Below are positions 1 through 7,032 of a stretch of DNA of 64,000 nt, piece after piece. Source of the DNA: Avoscillospira_A sp052117125 (GTDB lineage: Bacteria; Bacillota; Clostridia; Oscillospirales; Oscillospiraceae); assembly GCF_052117125.1 (NCBI RefSeq), contig NZ_JBQKJT010000001.1, forward strand, positions 1-64,000. Reading direction: 5' to 3'. A program made the translations under genes and the position numbers. Below the pieces are notes generated by a model. That model was not told the DNA's origin, did not search any database, and worked only from the letters and a program-made list of their open reading frames with translations. Numbering within the stretch: position 1 is the first letter of the stretch; each line of letters begins with the position of its first letter.

Positions 1-44
1 TAGCGAGGTGGCGGCGTACCTTTTTTGTCCTTTTGCTGTTCCAT
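1..44 (-). CDS. Start of an unidentified gene running off the window
   Basis: An ATG at 44 (minus strand) follows an AAAGGGG Shine-Dalgarno stretch at about 53-60 and opens a frame reading MEQQKDKKGTPPPR before the window ends. Lysine-rich starts like this are common in ICE genes, but 14 codons are too few to name a family. It is divergent from the radical SAM fragment. Confidence 0.35.
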   Translation of the reverse strand, partial: MEQQKDKKGTPPPR

Positions 45-104
45 TTTTTTCGCCCCTTTCTATTCCAGTTTACGACTGATTTTTCTGTCCGTCAATTCGG
101 GTAT

Positions 105-509
105 GGGGGCACGGGTATTCGCACTGTCTGCTTTATTGCCCCTGTCTTTCCGGGTATCACAGATTTTGAGGCTATCTTCCATCAGGTCAGAAACCAATGT
201 GACCTGATATGGCTAGAAAATCTAAATCTGCGAGGCGGATTCAAAAAAGACATCCTGGACTATATTCGTAAAAAATATTCTGACTTGGTTCCGCTGTACG
301 ACGCGATCTACAACAAGGGAGACAGAAGCTATTTCCATGGTTTGGAGGATCAAGCGGAGCGGCTGGCAAAAGAATACAGCTGTCCCTTCGTGGACAACGA
401 GCTGCCCTACGGACGAGCAGAGCCTGGGCACCCCATAATCGTGGATTACTTTTACCATGAGGAAGTGCGTGGCTCAGAAAACACCGGGCGACGCAACCCC
501 CAAAAATAA
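105..509 (+). pseudogene. C-terminal fragment of a radical SAM (SPL-like) protein
   Basis: From about 105 the frame reads like the last third of a radical SAM protein of the spore-photoproduct-lyase-like group: FIAPVFPGITDFEAIF, LIWLENLNLRGGF and a tail with ELPYGRAEPGHP and DYFYHEEVRG. The N-terminal barrel with the iron-sulfur CxxxCxxC motif is absent, and the codons before 105 (MLFHFFRPFLFQ) do not belong to the family. The gene is therefore a 5'-truncated relic. The family assignment rests on remembered motifs and is moderately sure; the truncation is clear. A strong terminator follows. Confidence 0.55.
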
Positions 510-524
510 TTTGTGAAGCAGAAC

Positions 525-568
525 AAGGTTCTGACATGGAGCTATGCTTCCGTGTCAGAACCTTTTTT
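525..568 (+). terminator. Intrinsic terminator after the radical SAM fragment
   Basis: The arms AAGGTTCTGACA and TGTCAGAACCTT form a near-perfect hairpin followed by a run of Ts. It lies 16 bp after the stop of the fragment and separates it from the metal-binding gene. Confidence 0.85.
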
Positions 569-785
569 GCATGGCGATGTTGTTATATCTCGCCCCTTTG
601 TCAATGCATTGAAATGTGTCCATAAAAGCTGCATTTTCCCAAGTAGCAGAACCTTTTACCCAAACGGCAGGATGTGCGTCCAAAGCATTGACGAAGCCAG
701 TTTATCCAAGTATGATAAAGACACAATTAAACAACGATTTAATTGTTCTGGTAACAGGAACAAATTAAGAGAGGAGTTTTCCAAA

Positions 786-1004
786 ATGAAAAAAACTTAT
801 AAGATCGAAGTAGACTGCGCTAACTGCGCCAACCTGATGGAAGACGCAGCTCGCAAGACCAGCGGCGTGCAGAACGCTACTGTGAACTTCATGACCCAGA
901 AGATGATCGTGGAATTTGCTGAAGGTCAGGAGCCGGCCAGTGTGATGGCTGCTGTGCAGAAGGCTTGCAAGAAGGTGGAGCCTGACTGCGAGATCTTCCT
1001 ATAA
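786..1004 (+). CDS. Heavy-metal-associated (HMA) domain protein
   Basis: A 72-residue, single-domain HMA protein. It starts at an ATG 8 nt after a GGAG site and has the beta-alpha-beta start MKKTYKIEVDCANCANLMED with a CANC metal-binding pair at residues 11-14. Such proteins are cytosolic metallochaperones and in Clostridia often sit just upstream of a CadA/ZntA-type P1B ATPase. That holds here: the next gene is the N-terminus of such an ATPase, but broken. An attenuator-like hairpin lies between the two. The metal (Cd, Zn, Pb or Cu) cannot be read from one domain. The partner pump is destroyed, so its present role is uncertain. Confidence 0.85.
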   Translation: MKKTYKIEVDCANCANLMEDAARKTSGVQNATVNFMTQKMIVEFAEGQEPASVMAAVQKACKKVEPDCEIFL

Positions 1005-1020
1005 GACCCATTCCACACAG

Positions 1021-1058
1021 GTGCCCCAGACGCTACGGGCGGAAGGGGCACTTTTTTT
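1021..1058 (+). terminator. Intrinsic terminator between the HMA gene and the broken ATPase
   Basis: GTGCCCC ... GGGGCAC forms a 7-bp stem followed by seven Ts. It begins 16 bp after the HMA stop, so HMA can be transcribed without the downstream ATPase frame. Confidence 0.8.
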
Positions 1059-1096
1059 AACAAACAAATAAGCAATTATAGAAGGGAAAGAATGAT

Positions 1097-1363
1097 ATGC
1101 AAGAAATGATTGAAAGCGGCTTGCTGATCGTAGTAGCCGTATTATCAGTTATCCTTCTCTTGATTGGTCAGCGGCCCAGCAGCGGCATGACAAAGAAACA
1201 GAAAATTATGTTGGGAAGAATCCTGACCGCCACGGTATTGCTGCTGGCGTTGCAAACTTTGGGTTCCAGCGTTTTTGACCAGTTGGGCGCTGCTGGGCGC
1301 TGGGTACGATTGGCGCTTTATTTGGTAGACTATCTCATTATTGGCTATGATATCTGGCCATGA
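1097..1363 (+). pseudogene. N-terminal fragment of a heavy-metal P-type ATPase (CadA-like)
   Basis: The 88 codons contain the N-terminal membrane region of clostridial P1B ATPases: a hydrophobic lead (LLIVVAVLSVILLLIG), then TKKQKIMLGRILTATVLLLAL and WVRLALYLVDYLIIGYDIW. In intact homologues this leads into the second transmembrane pair. Here the frame stops at once, and none of the A-domain TGE, CPC, DKTGT or P-loop motifs follow. The sequence past codon 87 is the tail of an IS256-family transposase, so an insertion followed by deletion removed most of the pump. Confidence 0.75.
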
Positions 1364-1458
1364 TGGACATTACAAAAAAGTGGACTGGGCGGCGGCAGGA
1401 CTGGAGCCTGATCCACGCTCAGATGGCCATCTATTTTGCCGAGCGTATGCCCGAGTAA
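1363..1458 (+). mobile_element. 3' end of an IS256-family (mutator) transposase gene
   Basis: Starting exactly where the ATPase frame breaks, 31 codons read DITKKWTGRRQDW ... IHAQMAIYFAERMPE. This resembles the conserved C-terminus of IS256-family transposases (pattern TKKW....R.W...LNQLAI.F.DR). The DDE catalytic part is missing. The following 150 bp up to 1608 carry no recognisable gene and may contain the insertion-sequence end, but I could not define an inverted repeat. Confidence 0.5.
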
Positions 1459-1608
1459 CACCGCCGGGGCCGGATGTCAGTGACAAGCTGAACGGCTCCG
1501 CCACCCTTGACATCCGCCACCACCGGCGTTATGTTGTTGAAAAGGCGAAACGGCGGCAGCCGGATTTCCCCGGCTACCGCCCTGAATAAATTTTGCTCTA
1601 TTCGCACC

Positions 1609-2205
1609 TTAAATGGTGTTTACACGGAATTTGGGATTGACCCCAATACGGGATGCACCATCTGACTCGGTGGCAATACCGTACTCTGCTATATCATAGG
1701 TAAAGAGGCAGTTTTTGATGGTACCGCCCGTCATGGTTCCAGCAAACCCCGCCGAGACATTATAAGAAAATGTCTCAACACCAGACCAACAGTTATTCAC
1801 CACACCGCCATCTATGGCAAAAGCCAACGCTCCGGCTGCATTCTCTACCTCCACTGCGCCGTCCAACAGCAGGTTCTGCACATTACCGCTCAGCTCATTG
1901 AACAGCGGCTGACCGGCCAACGTGATGGTGTGGCCATCACCGTCCAACGTGCCGGAAAAGTCGATGGCAGTCCATTCGTGCAGTTCGATATCTGCACCGA
2001 GTTTATACGCGCCGTGCCCCATGTTTTGCAGCGCATTCTGGTCATCAATGACCCACTCTGCTTCTCTCTCCGCACCGGCTGTATGCAGGAGGTACTCTGT
2101 CTCTACAGCGGCGGTGCCATTCTCCGACGCGGCCTCCGCATGCACCGGAGCCATGCCGAGCAGCAGAGACAGCGCCAGCAGTATGCTTAACATACGTTTT
2201 TTCAT
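1609..2205 (-). CDS. Secreted protein under cobalamin-riboswitch control, probably C-terminally truncated
   Basis: A 198-residue protein starting at ATG 2205, 9 nt after GGAGAA. It has a clear Sec signal peptide (MKKRMLSILLALSLLLG, cleavage near HAEA-AS, residues 20-24). The mature part has short repeated beta-helix-like phrases (GTLDGDGHTITL, GGVVNNCW, GGTIKNCLF) as in GLUG or parallel beta-helix surface proteins, in which IKNC and VNNC repeats are typical. It ends abruptly without an anchor, beside insertion-sequence debris, so the 3' end was probably lost. A cobalamin riboswitch plus terminator precede it, implying expression when B12 is scarce. A corrin-related surface role is an inference from context only. 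Confidence 0.65.
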   Translation of the reverse strand: MKKRMLSILLALSLLLGMAPVHAEAASENGTAAVETEYLLHTAGAEREAEWVIDDQNALQNMGHGAYKLGADIELHEWTAIDFSGTLDGDGHTITLAGQPLFNELSGNVQNLLLDGAVEVENAAGALAFAIDGGVVNNCWSGVETFSYNVSAGFAGTMTGGTIKNCLFTYDIAEYGIATESDGASRIGVNPKFRVNTI

Positions 2206-2246
2206 AGGTTCCCAATTCTCCTTTGACTGTCGCTCTGTCAGGGCAT

Positions 2247-2284
2247 AAAAAATGCCGTGACAGATCCCAATGATCGCCACAGCC
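2247..2284 (-). terminator. Riboswitch-associated terminator
   Basis: On the minus strand a GCTGTGGCG/TGTCACGGC stem with a GATC inner pairing is followed by six Ts. It sits between the first cobalamin riboswitch and the secreted-protein start, where a B12-induced expression-platform terminator is expected. Confidence 0.65.
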
Positions 2285-2324
2285 GTTTTCCCATGGTTGG
2301 CCGCGTTGCGGCCGCTTCGCATTC

Positions 2325-2490
2325 CTTGTAGGTCTTCTGACTCACGCCTGCAGGGTCTTCCCCACGACGCCGGATCTGCCTTCCCAGTTTCCCAGTGACC
2401 GACTTTCGTCAACGATCCGGTATCTCAGCGCATACAGCGGCGGTTACCGTTCAGGATTCTCACCCGATTCCCTTGTTCATCCCTCCCTCT
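2325..2490 (-). promoter_or_regulatory. Cobalamin riboswitch 1
   Basis: Read on the minus strand, the order of conserved blocks is AACAAGGGAA, GGTGAGAATCC, GTAACCGCCGCTGTA, GGTCACTGGGAAACTGGGAAGG and finally AGTCAGAAGACCTACAA. This is the standard cobalamin (AdoCbl-type) riboswitch core ending in the conserved P1 side. It lies between the stop of the HNH-repeat gene and the terminator in front of the secreted-protein gene, which it should control. Confidence 0.92.
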
Positions 2491-2535
2491 GCTACTGCCG
2501 AGACAGGGCCACAACAAATGCTCCCCTATTTACTT

Positions 2536-3090
2536 TTAAACAGAGTTCCCCCTTTCCATCTGCCACGTTTGAAATGCTTCTGCGGCAGCAATTACATTTT
2601 CCCAAGAGCGGAATCGCTCACAAAGGACTTTGGCTTGCGGTACATCCCGCTTGCGCGGCGGATACCCGAGGCGGCATCTGCGTTGCGTAACATCCTCCAA
2701 TGCATTACAAATATCCGGCCGTTCCAGCAGCATTTGCTCCCAATCTGGGATCGTTAGATCCGGTACTGGTAATCGCCGCATTCCAGCTGCCCGCAGCGCT
2801 GCCGGCCAAGTGCCAAACCGGGCTTTCAGATAGATCCGATACAGAAAAAAAATCTCTCCCTGCGTTGGTGCACGCCCAATACGAATGGCCGCTTCTCGCA
2901 GAACATCCAACAGCTCTTGATCAGAATAGCTGGCATAGATGGCTTTACCAATGCCGCTGGACAAGGTAAAGGATTGATAAAGCATGCGCAATTCCTTTTC
3001 CTGGTTCTCCCCATCTGTTCGTTTTGTTTGGGCTTGCTGTGCTAAATTTTGTATGGTATCTCGATATCGCTCCAGCTCTTGCGGTGTCAA
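2536..3090 (-). CDS. Homing-endonuclease-associated repeat protein under riboswitch control
   Basis: About 184 residues with two HNH-associated repeat units: YSDQELLDVLREAAIRIGRAP ending FGTWPAALRAAGM (residues about 55-105), and a second half-unit with RLGYPPRKRD and FRSWENVIAAA. These repeats are small DNA-binding helical modules near homing endonucleases, but no HNH nuclease motif is present. It may be a stand-alone DNA-binding regulator. The only start in frame is TTG at 3090. A strong AAAGGGGG site (3131-3140) instead sits 7 nt before a GTT codon at 3123 in the same frame, which would add the plausible N-terminus VSKRRQARPAKL. A cobalamin riboswitch and terminator lie upstream. Confidence 0.65.
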   Translation of the reverse strand: MTPQELERYRDTIQNLAQQAQTKRTDGENQEKELRMLYQSFTLSSGIGKAIYASYSDQELLDVLREAAIRIGRAPTQGEIFFLYRIYLKARFGTWPAALRAAGMRRLPVPDLTIPDWEQMLLERPDICNALEDVTQRRCRLGYPPRKRDVPQAKVLCERFRSWENVIAAAEAFQTWQMERGNSV

Positions 3091-3170
3091 TTTTGCTGGA
3101 CGAGCCTGCCTTCGCTTGCTAACGGTCTACACCCCCTTTCGACTTTGGGACCTGCTGCCAATCCGAAAAA

Positions 3171-3202
3171 TAAAAAATCCGGCAGACAATGGCGTCTGCC
3201 GG
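3171..3202 (-). terminator. Terminator in the leader of the HNH-repeat gene
   Basis: CCGGCAGAC and GTCTGCCGG form a perfect stem followed by a T-rich run (TTTTTTATTTTT). Farther upstream in the leader, ATCCATTGCCGAT and ATCGGCAATGGAT can also pair, giving alternative structures suited to a riboswitch expression platform. Confidence 0.8.
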
Positions 3203-3337
3203 AAAAGCAGATATCCATTGCCGATCCCTGCAAATAGAAGCTTTGAACACATGAAATGCACAAAACCTCCAGCCATCCCCAAACATGGGCATGGCTGCAA
3301 AAATCGGCAATGGATACCACCTTGATCAATTACCATG

Positions 3338-3448
3338 GAGCAGGCTGACAATCCTGGCTTATGGCCGGAGCCAAATACAGTAGAGGTAAGACTGCGCCGG
3401 ATTCACACCGGCTTGTCAGTTGGCATATGTCAAGCATATGACCTGCTC
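3338..3448 (-). promoter_or_regulatory. Cobalamin riboswitch 2 (compact variant)
   Basis: On the minus strand a GAGCAGG/CCTGCTC closing stem encloses AAGCCGGTGTGAATCCGGC, GCAGTCTTACCTCTACTGTA and AAGCCAGGATTGTC. These match the cobalamin-riboswitch core (GGTG.GAATCC, CGC.ACTGT, GCCAGGA) but the peripheral P7-P11 arm is short, as in the Cbl-II type. Promoter, aptamer, terminator and HNH-repeat gene follow in order. Confidence 0.75.
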
Positions 3449-3457
3449 ACAGCCCGT

Positions 3458-3486
3458 ATTGTAACCGATTTTTGCAGACGTGTCAA
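3458..3486 (-). promoter_or_regulatory. SigA-type promoter for riboswitch 2
   Basis: Minus-strand TTGACA (3486-3481), a 17-nt spacer and TACAAT (3463-3458) lie just upstream of the aptamer. This is a near-consensus vegetative promoter. Confidence 0.75.
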
Positions 3487-3511
3487 GAACATATCCAGGC
3501 ACTTTCATACG

Positions 3512-3790
3512 CTATGGCTGTTCTGATTCTTTCATCATTTTTTCCAGCTCAGGATACTTGCCTATGATGTCGTCATATCGGTCTTTTTGATGGGGGATCG
3601 TACATGCGCTGCAGTCCTTACGGCCATTATATAAATACTGATAATTTCCTCCGCAGGCCTTGCCCAAAGCATACAGTGGACAAAAGCAAAACAGACAATT
3701 AAACGATTCAGGGTCCTGTGTTGGGTGGCATGGAAAATATTCACATTGCTTGTGTGAAAAAAATTTGTATTGGTTTCCTTCCATGAGCAT
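3512..3790 (-). CDS. Cysteine-rich small domain protein of the cobalamin regulon
   Basis: 92 residues matching the cysteine-rich small domain family (PF04071): KFFSHKQCEYFPCH, NCLFCFCPLYALG, CGGN and DCSACTIPH, about ten cysteines in pairs suited to metal or cluster binding. Homologues occur with, or fused to, cobalamin-biosynthesis and salvage proteins; the biochemical role is unknown. An AGGAGATGA site precedes the ATG at 3790 (a second ATG at 3784 is possible). The riboswitch and terminator directly upstream place it under B12 repression, consistent with the btuFCD-cbiZ neighbourhood. Confidence 0.88.
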   Translation of the reverse strand: MLMEGNQYKFFSHKQCEYFPCHPTQDPESFNCLFCFCPLYALGKACGGNYQYLYNGRKDCSACTIPHQKDRYDDIIGKYPELEKMMKESEQP

Positions 3791-3812
3791 TCATCTCCTA
3801 TCCAATCAGTTC

Positions 3813-3856
3813 AAAAAACGGCTGCGGCAATCCATGGGATCGCCGCAGCCGTTTTT
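3813..3856 (-). terminator. Riboswitch-associated terminator before the cysteine-rich gene
   Basis: AAAACGGCTGCGGC pairs with GCCGCAGCCGTTTT (14 bp) and is followed by Ts on the minus strand. It lies between riboswitch 3 and the gene. Confidence 0.9.
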
Positions 3857-3907
3857 CTGCGTACCAAAAGGAATCCACTGCCCCTGCGGACAACAGATCC
3901 TGTCTCT

Positions 3908-4075
3908 TTGTAGGTCTTCTGACTTACGCTTATGGAGGTGTCCTCCTGCGTCCATATCCTGCCTTCTCAGGTTGCCCCAATGACTGGCTTTCACCAACGG
4001 ATAGGACCTCAGCGCTTACAGCGGCGGTTACCGTCCGGGATTCACACCCGGTTCCCTTGTCCAGTTTCCGCGCCG
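3908..4075 (-). promoter_or_regulatory. Cobalamin riboswitch 3
   Basis: Minus-strand blocks in order are ACAAGGGAACCGGGTGTGAA, TCCCGGACGGTAACCGCC, GCTGTAAGCGCTGAGG, AGCCAGTCATTGGG and AGTCAGAAGACCTACAA. This is a canonical cobalamin aptamer. It begins 85 bp after the btuD stop, so it can also lie at the end of btuFCD transcripts. It controls the cysteine-rich gene. Confidence 0.92.
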
Positions 4076-4159
4076 CGCATCTTGATCGATAGGCCACGAA
4101 AACCACAAAGCTCTCTATATTAAATTCTATGCGTATCGTAGCACCGGGAAAGGCAAACG

Positions 4160-4927
4160 TCAAGAGACTTGTTCCCAACGCCGGAGAGAGTCCATCATAT
4201 AGGAGGCTACGTCCATATCATAGACCCCACGGAGAAAGTCTCTCGTTAATACCTCGTTGGCCGATCCCATCCCGGCCACAGCGCCGTTTTTCAGAAACAG
4301 CAGCTGATCGGCTAGCATCAGAGAGAGGTTGATATCGTGGAGCACGCCGATGACGGTCCTCCCCTTCTCCTGGGACCAGTTTTTCAGATAGGCCACCAGC
4401 TCTGTCTGGTGCTTCAGATCCAGGTGGTTCGTCGGCTCGTCCAGCAGGATGATCTCCGGCTCCTGGGCCAATGTCCGGGCCAGAAACACCCGCTGAAGCT
4501 GGCCGCCCGACAGCTCAGAAATCTGCCGCTCCCGCAGGGGCTCCAAGCCGGTAGCACAAAGGTACTGCTCTACACACCGCTTGTCCTCCCTAGAGGGCGA
4601 CGCAAAGAACCCGCGGCGTAGCTTCTGATACCGGCCCATCATCACCGTTTCATACACGGTAAAGGAAAAATAAACGGTGCTCATCTGGCTCATCATGGCC
4701 ATATGGGAGGCGATCTCCGGCCGGCGCATGGCGGCAATGGACTTGCCATCCAGCGTCAGCTCGCCCCGGCTGTCCAGGAGACCGGCAACGGTGCGCAGCA
4801 ATGTGCTTTTGCCGCAGCCGTTGGGCCCCAGAATGCACAGATTCTGCCCCAACGGGAGGTCAAAGGTAATATCGTGCAGGACGTCTCCAGTTCCATATCC
4901 CGCACAAACATTTTTCAGATGCAGCAT
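4160..4927 (-). CDS. btuD: ABC transporter ATPase, BtuD/FecE type
   Basis: 255 residues with Walker A GPNGCGKST (about 34-42), signature LSGGQLQRV, Walker B IILLDEPTNHLD and H-loop VLHDIN. This is the ATPase of the vitamin B12/siderophore importer family. It is the last gene of a btuF-btuC-btuD operon, 12 bp after btuC. The family also imports heme and siderophores. A corrinoid substrate is favoured because the operon is divergent from cbiZ and surrounded by cobalamin riboswitches. Confidence 0.93.
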   Translation of the reverse strand: MLHLKNVCAGYGTGDVLHDITFDLPLGQNLCILGPNGCGKSTLLRTVAGLLDSRGELTLDGKSIAAMRRPEIASHMAMMSQMSTVYFSFTVYETVMMGRYQKLRRGFFASPSREDKRCVEQYLCATGLEPLRERQISELSGGQLQRVFLARTLAQEPEIILLDEPTNHLDLKHQTELVAYLKNWSQEKGRTVIGVLHDINLSLMLADQLLFLKNGAVAGMGSANEVLTRDFLRGVYDMDVASYMMDSLRRWEQVS

Positions 4928-4939
4928 GGATCAATCACC

Positions 4940-5956
4940 TCATTTCAGCTTTCTGCCGCGGAAGAACACCAGGGCAAAGAACGGCGCGCCCACCAGTGCC
5001 GTCACGGCTCCCACGGGAATGATGGTTGGAGCCAGCACCGTGCGGGAGACCAGCTCTGCCAACATGAGAAATGCACCACCAAACAGTGCCGACAAGGGCA
5101 GCACCAGCCGGTGGGCCGATCCAAATATCCGGCGCACCATATGGGGCGCAATCAGATCCACAAAGCCGATGACGCCCACCAGGGAAACGGCTGTACCGGT
5201 CAGCAGTGCGGCAACTCCGATCAGGATCAATTTCACCCGCTTGAGGTCCACACCAATGGACATGGCTTGTTCCTCACCAAAGCTCATGATGTCCATTTCC
5301 GGGGTAAACCGCTGCAGTACCAGCATGGAGATTACAAGAATCGGGAACATCACCGCCACATGGGACCAGTCCCGGCCGGAAAAGCCGCCCATCTGCCAGA
5401 AGACCATCTGCTGCAGGTGCTCCCGGGACAAGGCGGTGAGCAGCGTCAAAATGGCGTTGACGAACAACGAGAACACCATACCCACCAGTATGACCGTCTG
5501 GTTCTCCATCTTGCCATCCAGCCGGGATGCAAAGGCCAGGGCCAGAAACACCGTGGCCAGGCCGCCGATAAATCCGGCTGCCGGCAGCGTAAAGAGTCCC
5601 AGAAGCGGGATCGTAAATCCTGTGACCATGACCAGCGCCGCGCAGAGACTGGCGCCGGAGGAAACACCCAGCGTATAGGAGGAGGCCAGAGGATTCTTCA
5701 GGATGGACTGCATGACCGTGCCGCTGGCAGACAGGGTCGCGCCGGTCAGGAAAGCCAGCACCGCTCGGGGAAATCGCATTCCCCAGACGATGGAGCTCAG
5801 GTTGGGATCGATGGTTCCGGGTTCTCCAGACAGCTTGGCGATCAAAATGGCCACCACCTGTCCAGGCGTCAGGTTCACAGAGCCTATGGCGATGCTGCCG
5901 ATGAGAATGAGCAGGGCCGCGGCGACCGCAAGGAGGATCTTACCTGTCCGCTTCAT
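4940..5956 (-). CDS. btuC: FecCD-family permease of a cobalamin importer
   Basis: 338 residues with about ten hydrophobic segments. FecCD/BtuC landmarks are ASGTVMQSILKNPLASSYTLGVSSGA (split: GTVMQSILKNPLAS, then LGVSSGASL), the GxxxPHMVRR coupling helix (FVDLIAPHMVRRIFG) and a C-terminal FRGRKLK. It forms the membrane channel with BtuD and BtuF. Its ATG overlaps the btuF stop by 4 nt, showing translational coupling. Confidence 0.93.
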   Translation of the reverse strand: MKRTGKILLAVAAALLILIGSIAIGSVNLTPGQVVAILIAKLSGEPGTIDPNLSSIVWGMRFPRAVLAFLTGATLSASGTVMQSILKNPLASSYTLGVSSGASLCAALVMVTGFTIPLLGLFTLPAAGFIGGLATVFLALAFASRLDGKMENQTVILVGMVFSLFVNAILTLLTALSREHLQQMVFWQMGGFSGRDWSHVAVMFPILVISMLVLQRFTPEMDIMSFGEEQAMSIGVDLKRVKLILIGVAALLTGTAVSLVGVIGFVDLIAPHMVRRIFGSAHRLVLPLSALFGGAFLMLAELVSRTVLAPTIIPVGAVTALVGAPFFALVFFRGRKLK

Positions 5957-6942
5957 GCAGCGTCACCCGCGGCAAAGGGATCTTCGATGGCTGCGTAGGC
6001 GTCGGGATAGATCATCTTGGCCATCTGCTTCATGCCGTCGATCACATGGAGGTTGGGCAAGGACACCGCATTGGTGTTGACCAGATACACATCCTCATTG
6101 GCCACGGCGGTGACATTCTCCCAACCAGTCCGACCCAGGATCTCCCCTACCGGGTCCTCCACATAGTCCACCATGGTCAGGATCACATCAGGATTCAGCG
6201 CAATTACCGATTCCTCCGTTACGGAGACAAAGCCCTCCTGGTCAGCAAAGATGTTCTCCGCCCCGATAACTGTGAGCATCTCCTGCATAAAGGTACCACT
6301 ACCGGCAGTATAGATATCAGGAGCACAGGCGATCTCCACTACTACACGCTTTTTGTTCCGAATACCTGCGCCAATCTCAGACAGCTGGTCCAGTTCCTTC
6401 TGGAACTGCGCGATTAGAGCCTCGCAGATTTCCTCAGCATCCACACAGTCCGCAATAAACCGGGTATCCTCCAGCATGGTATCGATACCGGAAGCAGACG
6501 GAATATCCGCCACGCAGACACCCACGTCCCGCAGGGGCTTGAAGGGGTCTGTGCCGGTGGAGGCGCTCATACCGGTGGTAAAGATCAGATCTGCATTCAA
6601 AACGGCCATCTGCTCCGTGTCTGGCTCCATCATATCGAAGGTCGGCAGATTCTCCAGGCCGAAATACATGGCAGAATAGGTGTCTACGGCAACGAGCTTG
6701 TCCTTCATCCCCAGGTCCAGCAGAGTCTGGGTGGCAGAGGGCGCCATGGAGATGATGCTGTCCACCTGATCCGGCAGCGTGATGGGATTGCCGCTGCGGT
6801 CGGTGTCTGGGCGGTCATTCGCAGTTTCCTGCGTCTGTTGGGACTGCGCATCCAGCTCCGTAGTTTCCGCGGGAGCGCATGCAGTCAGGGCGGTCAAAAG
6901 CAGCAGGATCATCACAAGGGCGAGTGCGGTTCGAAGTTTCAT
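5953..6942 (-). CDS. btuF: Corrinoid-binding lipoprotein of the importer
   Basis: 329 residues starting at ATG 6942 after AAAGGA. A lipoprotein signal (LLLLTALTACAPAE; lipobox LTAC) tethers it to the outer face of the membrane. A type III periplasmic-binding fold follows, with VDSIISMAPSATQTLLDLG, AVLNADLIFTTG and IALNPDVILTM. This domain is shared by B12, heme and siderophore-binding proteins. First gene of the importer operon. It is divergent from cbiZ across a 90-bp spacer and lacks a riboswitch in that spacer, although riboswitch 4 lies upstream on the same strand beyond cbiZ. Confidence 0.9.
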   Translation of the reverse strand: MKLRTALALVMILLLLTALTACAPAETTELDAQSQQTQETANDRPDTDRSGNPITLPDQVDSIISMAPSATQTLLDLGMKDKLVAVDTYSAMYFGLENLPTFDMMEPDTEQMAVLNADLIFTTGMSASTGTDPFKPLRDVGVCVADIPSASGIDTMLEDTRFIADCVDAEEICEALIAQFQKELDQLSEIGAGIRNKKRVVVEIACAPDIYTAGSGTFMQEMLTVIGAENIFADQEGFVSVTEESVIALNPDVILTMVDYVEDPVGEILGRTGWENVTAVANEDVYLVNTNAVSLPNLHVIDGMKQMAKMIYPDAYAAIEDPFAAGDAA

Positions 6943-6985
6943 TGAAAACAATTCCTTTCTTCTTTTCCTGTGTGCAGTTATTTGG

Positions 6986-6991
6986 TATAAT
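6986..6991 (+). promoter_or_regulatory. -10 element of the cbiZ promoter
   Basis: TATAAT with an upstream TGG (extended -10) lies 42 bp before the cbiZ start in the divergent btuF-cbiZ spacer. No good -35 is visible. Confidence 0.6.
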
Positions 6992-7032
6992 CCATACAGA
7001 ACATCTCAGAGAATCCCGGAGGATAAAGATGT

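Noticed and set aside
4703..5998. Long plus-strand open frame of 431 codons across btuD, btuC and btuF
   Set aside because: It lies antisense to three well-recognised genes, is rich in Gln/His/Arg from codon mirroring of GC-rich DNA, and has no ribosome site or family match.
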